Shown one piece after another: positions 1 to 9,273 of a stretch of 64,000 nucleotides of DNA (position 1 is the first letter of the stretch; the number at the start of each line of letters is the position of its first letter). Made by a program: the position numbers and the translations under genes. A model generated the notes under the pieces. It was not told where the DNA came from and ran no database searches. It saw nothing but the letters and a program-made list of their open reading frames with translations. Origin of the DNA: Pacificimonas sp963710205 (GTDB lineage: Bacteria; Pseudomonadota; Alphaproteobacteria; Sphingomonadales; Sphingomonadaceae); contig CAVPZG010000006.1 of assembly GCA_963710205.1 (NCBI GenBank), positions 481,356 through 545,355 on the forward strand, in the 5' to 3' direction.

Positions 1-843
1 GTCTTCGCGGAAATAATAACCCATCAGGTCGATCGAGGTGTCGTCCGTGGGCTCCCACCGCACCGAGCCGCGAACCGCGTATAGATCGCGATCATCGACA
101 TCGTCGCCGTTGAACAGGTTCGTCGTGTACCCATCGCGGTTCAGATAAAAGCCCGCGGCGCGCACGGCCAACGTCTCGCCGACGGGTATGTTGACCATGC
201 CTTTCAGCTTGACCGAATTGAAATTGCCATATTCGCCCTCGGCCGCGGCGCCGAAGCCGCTGGGGTCGGCCTTCGCCGTGACGATGTTGACGACGCCCGC
301 GGTCGCGTTGCGCCCGAACAGCGTCCCCTGCGGACCGCGCAGCACCTCGATACGCTCCAGGTCGAAAAACTCGGTTTCGAACAGGCGCGTGCCGAATAGC
401 GGCGAGCCGTTGATATGGATGGCGGTGGCGGCATCGCAGCTGACGCCGACGCACAGGTCGCCGATGCCGCGGATGGTGAAACTCGCTGCGGTGAAGTTAC
501 CGTTTGAGAAGGTGACGTTGGGCAGGGTCAGCTGCAGGTCTGAACTGTTCTCGATCTGCTGTGCTTCCAGCGCTTCCGAAGAAAAGGCGCTGACGGAAAT
601 CGGCACGTCCTGCAGGCTCTGCGACTGGCGCTGGGCGGTGACGACGATTTCGCCGATCCCGCTTGAGCGGGTGCCGGCCACATCCTGCGCCGTGCTGCCG
701 ACATCCGACATTTCGGTATCGGCAGCTTCTTCCGGGGAAGTTGCCAGTTCCTGTGCGTGCACGGCACTTGCGCTCATCAGAGCTCCGATGGACACACCGG
801 CTGCGAGAACGGTACGACGCGCGACACGAAGTTCGATGGACAT
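1..843 (-). CDS. TonB-dependent outer-membrane receptor, N-terminal part (cut by window edge)
   Basis: The reverse frame is open from an ATG at 843 to base 1, giving the first 281 residues; the rest of the beta-barrel lies outside the window. Residues 1-30 form a signal peptide ending AVHA before QE. A TonB-box-like EIVVTAQR follows at about residues 65-72, then a plug domain with TIRGIGD and VLRGPQGTLFGRN (about 167-179), the hallmark of the family. The product should sit in the outer membrane and import a ligand using TonB energy. The substrate cannot be told from this part. A Shine-Dalgarno GGGGAGG lies just upstream of the ATG. The gene diverges from the FAD-linked oxidase at 1071, leaving about 230 bases for two promoters. 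Confidence 0.95.
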   Translation of the reverse strand, partial: MSIELRVARRTVLAAGVSIGALMSASAVHAQELATSPEEAADTEMSDVGSTAQDVAGTRSSGIGEIVVTAQRQSQSLQDVPISVSAFSSEALEAQQIENSSDLQLTLPNVTFSNGNFTAASFTIRGIGDLCVGVSCDAATAIHINGSPLFGTRLFETEFFDLERIEVLRGPQGTLFGRNATAGVVNIVTAKADPSGFGAAAEGEYGNFNSVKLKGMVNIPVGETLAVRAAGFYLNRDGYTTNLFNGDDVDDRDLYAVRGSVRWEPTDDTSIDLMGYYFRED

Positions 844-1070
844 ATTGACGATCCTCCCCAGGATTATGTTGCCGGACGCCCCGATTATGGAGGGGGTCTG
901 CCCGTTGACTTGAGACGGCACATGATGGCACCTCTCTCACGTACCGGATATGGTCCGGTTTCCGGTGCCTTGTCCAGCAGCCAAACACTCTACCTCCCTC
1001 AAAATCGAGGTTTCGTTGCCGGAACGTGGTTTTTTTGCAACATGCTGCATTGCGGCGCATGGGGACGCAC

Positions 1071-2486
1071 ATGCTTGATGATGCCCTGATTGGTAATTTT
1101 GTTGCTCTGGCCGGGGTCGGCGGCGCGGTCAGCGACGCTGCGGACCTGGCACCGTGGCTGACCGACTGGCGCGGGCGCAAGACGGGCAGGGCACGGTTGA
1201 TGCTGCAGCCCGCAACGACAGCCGACCTCGCTGCCATTGTCCGGCTGGCTGCCGAAACCGGTACGGCGCTCGTTCCGCAGGGCGGCAATACCGGGCTGGT
1301 TGGGGGCAGCGTTCCCGAAGCGGCGGGCGATGCGGTCCTGGTGAGCCTGCGCCGGATGAACCGGATCAGAAAACTCGATGCCGATGGCTATACCGTCACT
1401 GCCGAGGCTGGCGTCATCCTGCAGCATTTGCACGAGGCCGCGGCGGATGCGGACCGCATGTTCCCGCTCTCGCTCGGTGCCAAGGGATCGGCGACGGTGG
1501 GCGGCCTGCTCTCCACCAATGCCGGCGGGACGCAGGTGCTGCGTTACGGCACGATGCGCGCGCAGGTGCTGGGGCTAGAGGCCGTGATGCCCGACGGGAC
1601 GATCCTGAACCAGCTGACGCCGCTCAGGAAGGACAATACGGGCTATGACATCAAGCAGCTCCTGATCGGTGCCGAGGGCACGCTTGGGTTCGTAACGGCG
1701 GCCAGCCTGCGCCTTGTTCCTGCGCCCAGGGAAATCGCGACGGCCTTCGTGGGCATCGCCGACCCGGACAGCGCGCTCGATCTGATGAACCTCATGAAGG
1801 TCGCAACCGGCGATCAACTCGACAGTTTCGAACTTCTGCCGCGCGATGCGGTGGACCTCGTGACGGCACATGTTCCCGGCACGCGCGATCCCCTCATGGC
1901 GCCGCATGACTGGTACGTGCTGATCGAAGCGACGTCGAGCGCGCCGGGAAACCTCGTGCGAACGGCGATGGAAGACGCACTGGGGACGGCCATTTCAGAC
2001 GGTCTGGTGCGCGACGCGGCCATTGCCGAAAGCGGCACGCAGAGAGACGATTTGTGGCGGCTGAGGGAGACCATCGCGGAGGCGGAAAAGGTCGATGGCC
2101 CCGCGCTCAAGCACGACATCGCCGTTCCTGTCAGCGACATGCCGCGCTTCATCAGGGAGGTGACCGAAAAGCTGGAAACGCGCTGGCCGGGAATGGCGGT
2201 CTTCGCGTTCGGACATCTCGGCGATGGCAATATCCACTATAATGTCCGCACCGACGCGCGCATGTCCCGCGATGACTTGCTGGCGCACGCCGATGCGGTG
2301 GCCGCCTTCATCTATGCGGAGGTGCGCCGCTTCGGCGGCTCCATCAGCGCGGAACATGGCATCGGCACGTTAAAGGCGGCCGAACTGTCGCGGAGCGGGG
2401 ATACGGGAAAACTGGCGGCGATGCGGGCGATCAAGGCCGCCCTCGACCCGGGCGGGATCATGAATCCCGGAAAGGTTCTGACCTAA
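1071..2486 (+). CDS. FAD-linked oxidase (GlcD / D-2-hydroxy-acid dehydrogenase family)
   Basis: This is a 471-residue flavoprotein of the FAD_binding_4 plus FAD-oxidase C-terminal type that oxidises D-2-hydroxy acids (D-lactate, glycolate, D-2-hydroxyglutarate). The N-terminus carries TDWRGRKTGRA and the FAD pyrophosphate-binding PQGGNTGLVGGS. The C-terminal half has FGHLGDGNIHYN and SAEHGIGTLKA, typical of this clade. The ATG at 1071 fits family length; the frame extends upstream to a GTG at 1026 and an ATG at 1059, but the extra residues do not look conserved. The last bases overlap the convergent 33-codon ORF. The exact substrate is not decidable; D-2-hydroxyglutarate or D-lactate is most likely. 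Confidence 0.9.
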   Translation: MLDDALIGNFVALAGVGGAVSDAADLAPWLTDWRGRKTGRARLMLQPATTADLAAIVRLAAETGTALVPQGGNTGLVGGSVPEAAGDAVLVSLRRMNRIRKLDADGYTVTAEAGVILQHLHEAAADADRMFPLSLGAKGSATVGGLLSTNAGGTQVLRYGTMRAQVLGLEAVMPDGTILNQLTPLRKDNTGYDIKQLLIGAEGTLGFVTAASLRLVPAPREIATAFVGIADPDSALDLMNLMKVATGDQLDSFELLPRDAVDLVTAHVPGTRDPLMAPHDWYVLIEATSSAPGNLVRTAMEDALGTAISDGLVRDAAIAESGTQRDDLWRLRETIAEAEKVDGPALKHDIAVPVSDMPRFIREVTEKLETRWPGMAVFAFGHLGDGNIHYNVRTDARMSRDDLLAHADAVAAFIYAEVRRFGGSISAEHGIGTLKAAELSRSGDTGKLAAMRAIKAALDPGGIMNPGKVLT

Positions 2487-2584
2487 ACCGAAATATAGAC
2501 CAGAAACGCGACGATCGCGGCCGCGCCGACCCCCAGCATCGTCAGCAACCGCGTGTCGTTCTTCAGTTTCGGTTTTTTCTTCAT
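2483..2584 (-). CDS. 33-residue putative membrane microprotein
   Basis: A short frame starts at an ATG at 2584 and ends at TAG at 2483-2485. It encodes a basic N-terminus (MKKKPKLKNDTR), then one hydrophobic segment (about residues 14-31, GVGAAAIVAFLVYI), so it is a predicted single-pass membrane peptide. It follows the L7/L12-like gene by 7 bases on the same strand and would be the last gene of the pyrC-ygfZ operon. Its final bases overlap the convergent oxidase stop. The charged start plus clean TM pattern and operon position support it. No family is recognised. Confidence 0.55.
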   Translation of the reverse strand: MKKKPKLKNDTRLLTMLGVGAAAIVAFLVYISV

Positions 2585-2591
2585 GTTGCCC

Positions 2592-2873
2592 CTAGCCGAT
2601 TCCGCTGGCGGGATCGTTCATTTCGAGATGATCCGCGATGGCTTTGGCCTCGACCAGGCCGACACGCATGCGGTCGCGGATTTCCTTGACCGCTTCGATC
2701 TTGCGGCCTGCTTTCAACAGCCGCGTGACTTCCAGCCGGTCTTCCGTCCGCATCTGCGCAGCGGCGCGCGCCGACGCTTCCGGGTCCGCTGGCGCCTTGC
2801 TGCGGTTTGCAAACCAGTATCCCAGACCAAAGCCGATGGCGAGGATAAGGAGCGCGTACAGCAGGGATTGCAT
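2592..2873 (-). CDS. Membrane-anchored ribosomal L7/L12 C-terminal-domain-like protein
   Basis: This 93-residue protein begins with a TM helix (about residues 3-22, ending GYWFANR). A C-terminal segment RKIEAVKEIRDRMRVGLVEA resembles the L7/L12 C-terminal fold, where KxxAIKxxRxxTGLGLKEAK is the norm. Such proteins are small membrane-tethered proteins of unknown role and are not ribosomal components. Its ATG overlaps the ygfZ stop (ATGA), indicating translational coupling. Domain assignment is by motif only. Confidence 0.75.
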   Translation of the reverse strand: MQSLLYALLILAIGFGLGYWFANRSKAPADPEASARAAAQMRTEDRLEVTRLLKAGRKIEAVKEIRDRMRVGLVEAKAIADHLEMNDPASGIG

Positions 2874-3679
2874 CAGTTGCCGTCCTCGGCCCCGCGCGGC
2901 AGCCAGTCCGGCCAGCGAACGGATACGGGATTGTCATGGATGCTGAGCGGTCCATCTGCCATTTCCAGCCGCATCAGGGCCATGCCCATCCATTCATCGC
3001 CCACTTCGGCAAAACTGGTAAGCGTGCCCGCGGCCTTGCCACCCGAAATGATGTCGCGCGCGTCACCCGGATCAGCGGACAGGCTCACGGGAAGGATGCG
3101 TTTCCGAACCTTGGCGCGATAATTCATCCGGGCCGTGTTTTCCTGCCCGACGAAGCAGCCCTTTGTGAAATCGACGCCGTTCAGCAGGTCGGCGCCCGAT
3201 TCCAGCCACATCAGCCTGTCCGGCTCGAAATCCACACTGTCCGGTATCCCGGTCCTGATCCGGTGCGCATGATAATCGGCCAGATCGCCCGTCACGCTTT
3301 CCGTCGCGCCCAGCCAGCGTTTGCCAAGCGCGGGGGAACGGGGGTCATCCGGCTTGACCAGCATCGGATCGTCCCAGCCCGCGAATACCCGCTGGCGGCT
3401 TTCCGATATCTCGATGGCGCGCCGCAGCCGGTAACGCTTCAGCGCGGCTTCCGCCGCGTCATACCTCTTCGCGGGCAGATCCAGCAGCACCTCGCCCGCG
3501 CCGCCGGCAAAGATCATCATGTCGGCGACATATTTTCCCTGCGCCGACAGCAGCCCGGCCCAGACGGGCGCATCGTCCGCCACCTTCGCCGCATCATTGG
3601 TGACAAGGCCATTCAGGAAAGCGGGCAGGTCGTCGCCATGCAGGCGGAGCACTTTGCGATCGGACAGGTGGACGAGCAT
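2873..3679 (-). CDS. ygfZ: YgfZ/GcvT-domain folate-binding Fe-S maturation factor
   Basis: The protein has about 268 residues with the signature KGCFVGQE and the typical N-terminus LSDRKVLRLHGDDLPAFLNG with LVTND. YgfZ-type proteins bind tetrahydrofolate and support assembly or repair of some Fe-S enzymes in the cytoplasm. The frame opens at a GTG at 3706, but the ATG at 3679 (MLVHLSDRK) better matches the family start. It lies downstream of pyrC with a short gap and overlaps the next gene by ATGA, so pyrC-ygfZ-L7/L12-like form one transcript. Confidence 0.9.
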   Translation of the reverse strand: MLVHLSDRKVLRLHGDDLPAFLNGLVTNDAAKVADDAPVWAGLLSAQGKYVADMMIFAGGAGEVLLDLPAKRYDAAEAALKRYRLRRAIEISESRQRVFAGWDDPMLVKPDDPRSPALGKRWLGATESVTGDLADYHAHRIRTGIPDSVDFEPDRLMWLESGADLLNGVDFTKGCFVGQENTARMNYRAKVRKRILPVSLSADPGDARDIISGGKAAGTLTSFAEVGDEWMGMALMRLEMADGPLSIHDNPVSVRWPDWLPRGAEDGN

Positions 3680-3717
3680 AGGGCGGACGCTAACCGATTG
3701 GCTCACGGTGGGAAAGG

Positions 3718-4770
3718 TCAGTTTCCGGCCTGTGGACGAAACCGCCAGCTGAGCGTCTCGCCCGCGCGGTAGGGCACGACCCCGGCATCCAGCATTTCAG
3801 GAACCGCGCTGGGCTTTCGATCAAGCGTGACCTGACCGTCGTTCAGCGGCAGTCCGTAGAAGCGCGGCCCATATTCGCTGGCGAACCCTTCCAGCCGGTC
3901 CAGCGCATTCTCCTCGTCGAACACCTGCGCGTAATGTTCCAGCGCATGCGGCGCGTTGAATATGCCGGCGCAGCCGCAGGCATTTTCCTTCGCATCCCTT
4001 GCGTGCGGGGCCGTATCCGTGCCCAGAAAGAATTTCGGATCGCCCGACGTGGCCGCCTTTCTCAGCGCAAGCCGGTGCGTCTCGCGCTTGGCGATGGGCA
4101 GGCAGTAATGATGCGGCCGGATGCCGCCTGCAAAGATGGCGTTGCGGCTGAATTGCAGGTGATGCGGCGTGATGGTCGCCGCGATGTTGGGACCGCTTTC
4201 ACGAACGAAATCGACGGCATCCGCAGTGGTGATATGCTCGAAAACGATCTTCAGTCCGGCCAGCCTGCGCGCAAGCGGCGTCAGGACACGTTCGATGAAA
4301 ACCGCCTCGCGGTCGAAAATGTCGATATCGTCATCGGTGACTTCGCCGTGCACCAGCAGCGGCATCCCGATGTCCTGCATCGCCTCCAGAACCGGCATGA
4401 TCTTGGCGATGTCCGTAACGCCCTTGTCGCTGTTGGTCGTCGCGCCCGCGGGATACAGCTTCGCGGCGGTAAAGATGCCCGCCGCATGGCCGCGCCTTAT
4501 CTCATCAGGATCGATGCTGTCGGTCAGATAGCAGGTCATCAGCGGCGTGAAGCCGTGTTGCGGACCGACGGCGGCAACTATGCGGTCCCGGTAAGCCGAC
4601 GCGGCGGCCGCGGTCGTCACCGGCGCGGCCAGGTTCGGCATGACGATCGCGCGGGCGAACTGGCGCGCCGTGTGATTTGCGACCGCGGCCAGCATGGCGC
4701 CGTCGCGCAAATGCACATGCCAGTCATCGGGCCGGCGGATGGTGATCTGCTCAACGGGATTTACGCTCAT
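3718..4770 (-). CDS. pyrC: Dihydroorotase
   Basis: This 350-residue enzyme catalyses reversible cyclisation of N-carbamoyl-aspartate to dihydroorotate in pyrimidine synthesis. It is of the short E. coli PyrC type. Metal ligands are visible in DWHVHLRDG (His18, His20). The carboxylated bridging lysine lies in AAKLYPAGATTNSD (Lys104). Further ligands are in HGEVTD, FEHITT and the catalytic FLGTDTAPH. Length and motifs are complete. It is the first gene of a reverse operon and diverges from sucA across about 240 bases with no other gene. Confidence 0.97.
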   Translation of the reverse strand: MSVNPVEQITIRRPDDWHVHLRDGAMLAAVANHTARQFARAIVMPNLAAPVTTAAAASAYRDRIVAAVGPQHGFTPLMTCYLTDSIDPDEIRRGHAAGIFTAAKLYPAGATTNSDKGVTDIAKIMPVLEAMQDIGMPLLVHGEVTDDDIDIFDREAVFIERVLTPLARRLAGLKIVFEHITTADAVDFVRESGPNIAATITPHHLQFSRNAIFAGGIRPHHYCLPIAKRETHRLALRKAATSGDPKFFLGTDTAPHARDAKENACGCAGIFNAPHALEHYAQVFDEENALDRLEGFASEYGPRFYGLPLNDGQVTLDRKPSAVPEMLDAGVVPYRAGETLSWRFRPQAGN

Positions 4771-5008
4771 ATGATGAATATGCTTTCGCTTCGTCTCACT
4801 ATCGACGGGTGCAGGTTACCTTGCTTTGGCGGCAGCGCCAATTCAACATGCACCTGCCGAATGCCCGCCGGCAGCGCCATGGCGCCTGCGTCAAGTAGCA
4901 ATGCTTGCTCCGGGCGGGGCGGGCGCTAAGTGAACAACGCGGCGATATGCGCGTTCGATTGGAAAGGTGCATGAAGCCCGAAGCTGACTGGAAAGTGACC
5001 GCGAGCCA

Positions 5009-7926
5009 ATGAATGAAATGAGTGCTTCCCCGCTGGACGACCCCGATCTTGAAAATGTCGGGGCCGGTTTTATCGAGGCGCTTTACCGGAAATATGCCGA
5101 TAATCCTTCCAGCGTTGACGAAAGCTGGCAGCGTTATTTCGCCGGTCTGGAACGGGTCGCCGACACATCGGGACCGTCATGGCAGCGTGCGAACTGGCCG
5201 ATCTCGGCGACCGACGATCTGACCTCGGCGCTCGACCCCACACAGATGATGCCCGAAAGGAACGCGGACGCGCCGCTTAAGGGCAGCGTGGCCGAGGCCG
5301 CGCCCGCTCGGACGCGCGCAGCGTCAGTCAGGACGACATCCGCCGCGCCGCCGAAGATTCGCTCAACGCCATGATGCTGATCCGCACATACCGCGTGCGC
5401 GGACATCTGGCGGCGAAGCTCGATCCGCTCGGCCTGGCCGAACGCGAAATTCCGAAGGAACTCACTCCCGAATATCATGGCTTTGTCGGTGCGGACCAGC
5501 ACCGGGTCGTGCATCTGGGCGGCGTTCTCGGCCTTGAGGCGACCACCGTCGCCGAGCTGGTGCAGATTCTGCAGGCCAATTACTGCGGCCATGTCGGTAC
5601 GGAATATATGCACATCAACGACCGGACGGAGCGGCGCTTTATCCAGGACCGGATCGAAGGCCGCGACACGGACATCGAATTCACGCCCGAAGGCAAGAAG
5701 GCGATCCTCAACAAGCTGATCGAGGCGGAGGAATTCGAGAATTTCCTCGGCCGGAAATATGTCGGCACGAAGCGTTTCGGCCTCGATGGCGGCGAGGCGA
5801 TGATCCCGGCGCTCGAGTCCATCATCAAGATTGGCGGCGCGAACGGCGCGAAGGAAATCGTCATCGGCATGGCCCATCGCGGGCGCCTCAACGTCCTTGC
5901 CAATGTGATGCAGAAGCCCTTTCAGGCCATCTTCCACGAATTTGCCGGCGGGTCGTCGAACCCGGAAGATGTCGGCGGATCGGGCGATGTCAAATATCAT
6001 CTCGGCACGTCCACCGACCGCGAATTCGACGGCAACATCGTGCACCTGTCGCTGACGCCAAACCCGTCGCATCTTGAGGCCGTCGATCCTGTCGTTCTGG
6101 GAAAGACCCGCGCGGCGCAGCAGATCCGCGGCGATATCACCCGTGACGAGGTCGTGCCGCTGCTCCTCCACGGCGATGCCGCCTTTGCCATGCAGGGCGT
6201 GGTCGCCGAATGTTTCGGTTTTTCCGGCGTCGAGGGCTATAATACCGGCGGCTGCATCCACTTCATCATCAACAACCAGATCGGGTTCACGACCAGCCCG
6301 CAATTCGGCCGCTCCAGCCCCTATCCCAGCGACATGGGGAAGATCGTGCAGGCACCGATTTTCCATGTGAACGGCGACGATCCCGAGGCCGTGACCTTCG
6401 TGACGAAACTCGCCACCGAATTCCGTGCGAAGTTCAACCGCGACGTCGTCATCGACATGTGGTGCTTTCGCCAGCACGGCCATAACGAGGGCGACGAGCC
6501 GAGCTTTACCCAGCCGCTCATGTACAAGGCCATCAAGAAAAAAGCCGATGTATCGGAGGTCTATGGCGCGCGCCTGCGTGAAGAGGGCATTATCGACGAC
6601 AAGTGGATGGAGGCCGCGAAAAACGCCTTCACCGCAACGCTCGAGGAGAGTTTCGAGGCTGCGCCCGGCTACAAGCCCGACAAGGCCGACTGGTTCGAGG
6701 GCCGCTGGGTCGGTCTCGGCCTGCCGGGCGGAGAGGAGGGCGACCGCCGCGCCGCCCTCACTGGCGTGGACTCGAACAAGTTGCGCGCGCTGATGGAGAA
6801 GATCAGCGCCGTCCCGGAAGGCTTCGCACAGCACAAGACGCTGACCCGCGTCATGAAGGCTCGCGTAAAGGCCGTGACCGAAAATGCCGGTCTCGACTGG
6901 GCGACCGCGGAATCGCTCGCCTTCGCATCGCTTCTGGAGGAGGGATATGGCGTCCGTCTGTCCGGTCAGGATTCCGGGCGCGGCACCTTCAGCCAGCGCC
7001 ATGCCGTCTGGACCGACCAGAATAACGGCTCCAAATATGTTCCCTTGCAGCAGGTCGACAAGAAATTCCGCGTCTATGATTCTCCTCTGTCGGAATATGG
7101 CGTCCTCGGTTTTGAATATGGCTATGCGCTGACCGACCCGAAATCGCTGGTGATGTGGGAGGCGCAGTTCGGCGATTTCGCCAATGGCGCGCAGATCATG
7201 ATCGACCAGTTCATCGCATCGGGCGAGGTGAAATGGCTGCGCTCCAACGGGCTCGTGATGCTGCTCCCGCATGGCTATGAGGGGCAGGGGCCGGAACATT
7301 CGTCGGCCCGTCCGGAACGCTTCCTGCAGCTTTGCGCCGAGGACAACATGCAGGTCGTGAACTGCACGACGCCGGAAAACTACTTCCATGTCCTGCGCCG
7401 CCAGATGCACCGCGATTTCCGCAAGCCGCTCATCATCATGACGCCGAAATCGCTGCTCAGGCACAAGGCGGCGACCTCGACGCTCGATGAGCTGTCGGGC
7501 GAGAGCCATTTCAAGCGCATCATTTCCGATCGCACCGAAATCGCCGACGAAAAGGTGAAGCGCCTCATCCTGTGCACCGGGAAGGTCTATTACGACCTGG
7601 CGGAAAAGCGTGACGAACTGGGTCTGAAGGACACCAGCATCGTGCGCATCGAACAGCTCTATCCTTTCCCGCTTGAACCGCTGATCGTGCGCATGAAGCG
7701 CATGAAGAACCTGGAAACGGTGGTCTGGGCGCAGGAGGAACCGAAGAACCAGGGCTACTGGTTCTTCACGGAACATTATATCGAGCGCGCGCTCGATAGC
7801 GCGGGTTCCAGACCGAAACGTCCGGTCTATGCGGGACGCGGCCCCGCCGCCGCGCCCGCCACCGGCATCGCCTCACGCCACGCGGCGCAGCAGAAACAAC
7901 TGGTCGAGGACGCGCTGAGCGCCTGA
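5009..7926 (+). CDS. sucA: 2-oxoglutarate dehydrogenase E1 component, with an apparent frameshift
   Basis: This is thiamine-diphosphate-dependent E1 of the TCA-cycle 2-oxoglutarate dehydrogenase complex. The N-terminal E2-docking segment (GAGFIEALYRKYADNPSS) is read from the ATG at 5009, in a frame that ends at 5374. The conserved body (IRRAAEDSLNAMM, LIRTYRVRGHL, then GMAHRGRLNV, HGDAAFAMQG, FRQHGHNEGDEP, HGYEGQGPEHSSARPERFLQ) is read in another frame to 7926. The frames join if one base is missing near 5305-5308 (after codons for AAP), in the GC-rich string cgcccgctcgg. sucB follows by 27 bases. Either an assembly error or a real lesion explains it; the rest of the gene is under clear coding constraint. 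Confidence 0.93.
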
Positions 7927-7953
7927 CCGACAATCATTTGAAGGACGATTTTC

Positions 7954-9228
7954 ATGCCTATTGACGTCACCATCCCCGCGCTCGGCGAATCCGTTACCGA
8001 GGCGACCGTAGGAGAATGGTTGAAACAGCCCGGCGACAGTGTCGAGGTCGATGAGCCCATTGTCAGTCTGGAAACCGACAAGGTGGCCGTCGAGGTGCCG
8101 TCGCCCGTGGCGGGCGTTCTCGCCGAACAGCTGGCACAGGTCGGCGATGAGGTCGAAGTCGGCGCGGTCATCGCCCGCATGGAAGAGGGCGGCGCATCGT
8201 CGGAGGACAAGTCCGCACCGTCCACCGCGAAGCCAGAGCCCGAGGACGAAGAGAAGACCGACATCGCGGAGGCGGAGGACGACGGTGAAGGCGATGTCGC
8301 CACAGTCGACAACCCGCTGTCCCCGGCCGTGAAGCGCCTGCTCGCCGAGCATAATATCGATCCGGCCGACGTGAAGGGTAAAGGGAAGGGCGGACGCATC
8401 CTGAAGGAGGATGTGCAGCGTTTCATCGCCAGCGGCGCGTCAGCGAAAAAGTCAGCGCCCGCCGACGCCAGGGCGTCCGCACCGGCCGGCAGTGCCTCGC
8501 CGCCCGCCGCCGCTGCCGCTGCCGGCAGCCGAAACGAGGAGCGCAAAAAGATGTCGCGCCTCAGGAAAACCATCGCGTCGCGCCTGAAGGAGGCGCAGGA
8601 CACGGCCGCCATGCTGACGACGTTCAACGATGTCGACATGACCGCCGTCATGGAGGCGCGCAACCGCTACAAGGAGAGCTTCGAGAAGAAGCACGGCGTC
8701 CGCCTCGGCTTCATGTCCTTCTTCACGAAGGCCTGTTCGCTCGCGCTCAGGGATGTGCCCGCTGTCAACGCCATGATCGACGGCGATGAGATCGTCTACC
8801 GCGACTATGCCGACATCGGTGTTGCGGTTTCCTCACCCGGCGGCCTCGTCGTTCCCGTCCTCCGCGATGCCGACAAGTTGAGCTTCGCCGAGACCGAGAA
8901 GGCCATTGGCGATTTCGGCCGCCGTGCGCGTGACGGCGAACTCAAGCTTGAGGAACTGCAGGGCGGCACCTTCACGATTTCCAACGGCGGCGTCTTCGGT
9001 TCGCTGATGTCGACGCCGATCCTCAACACGCCGCAATCGGGCGTGCTCGGCATGCACCGCATCGAGGATCGCCCGGTCGCCAGGGACGGCGAGGTCGTCA
9101 TCCGCCCGATGATGTATCTGGCGCTCAGCTATGACCACCGCATTGTCGATGGCCGCGAGGCCGTGACCTTCCTCGTCCGCGTCAAGGAGGCCATCGAGGA
9201 TCCGACCCGTCTGGTTCTCGACCTGTAA
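7954..9228 (+). CDS. sucB: Dihydrolipoyllysine succinyltransferase, E2 of 2-oxoglutarate dehydrogenase
   Basis: This 424-residue E2 core transfers succinyl groups from lipoate to CoA. Residues 1-75 are the lipoyl domain with the modified lysine in SLETDKVAVEVPSP (Lys43). An acidic and Ala/Pro-rich linker follows, then the peripheral-subunit-binding domain (LSPAVKRLLAEHNIDPADVK). The acyltransferase domain ends in SYDHRIVDGRE with catalytic His395 and Asp399. It lies directly behind sucA and upstream of lpd, forming the complex operon. A perfect hairpin lies 20 bases past its stop. Confidence 0.97.
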   Translation: MPIDVTIPALGESVTEATVGEWLKQPGDSVEVDEPIVSLETDKVAVEVPSPVAGVLAEQLAQVGDEVEVGAVIARMEEGGASSEDKSAPSTAKPEPEDEEKTDIAEAEDDGEGDVATVDNPLSPAVKRLLAEHNIDPADVKGKGKGGRILKEDVQRFIASGASAKKSAPADARASAPAGSASPPAAAAAAGSRNEERKKMSRLRKTIASRLKEAQDTAAMLTTFNDVDMTAVMEARNRYKESFEKKHGVRLGFMSFFTKACSLALRDVPAVNAMIDGDEIVYRDYADIGVAVSSPGGLVVPVLRDADKLSFAETEKAIGDFGRRARDGELKLEELQGGTFTISNGGVFGSLMSTPILNTPQSGVLGMHRIEDRPVARDGEVVIRPMMYLALSYDHRIVDGREAVTFLVRVKEAIEDPTRLVLDL

Positions 9229-9247
9229 GGTCGGTCATTGCCCCTTA

Positions 9248-9273
9248 ACCCGCGCCGCTTTAGAGGCGCGGGT
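9248..9273 (+). terminator. Perfect 9-bp hairpin between sucB and the transglutaminase-like gene
   Basis: The arms acccgcgcc (9248-9256) and ggcgcgggt (9265-9273) pair perfectly around an 8-base loop. No T-run follows, so it is not a classical intrinsic terminator. It ends on the base before the ATG at 9274, so it could instead limit expression of that gene by occluding its start. Confidence 0.5.

Noticed and set aside
5134..7776. An 880-codon open frame on the strand opposite sucA
   Set aside because: It mirrors the codon structure of sucA on a GC-rich strand and shows no protein pattern of its own; it is a shadow.
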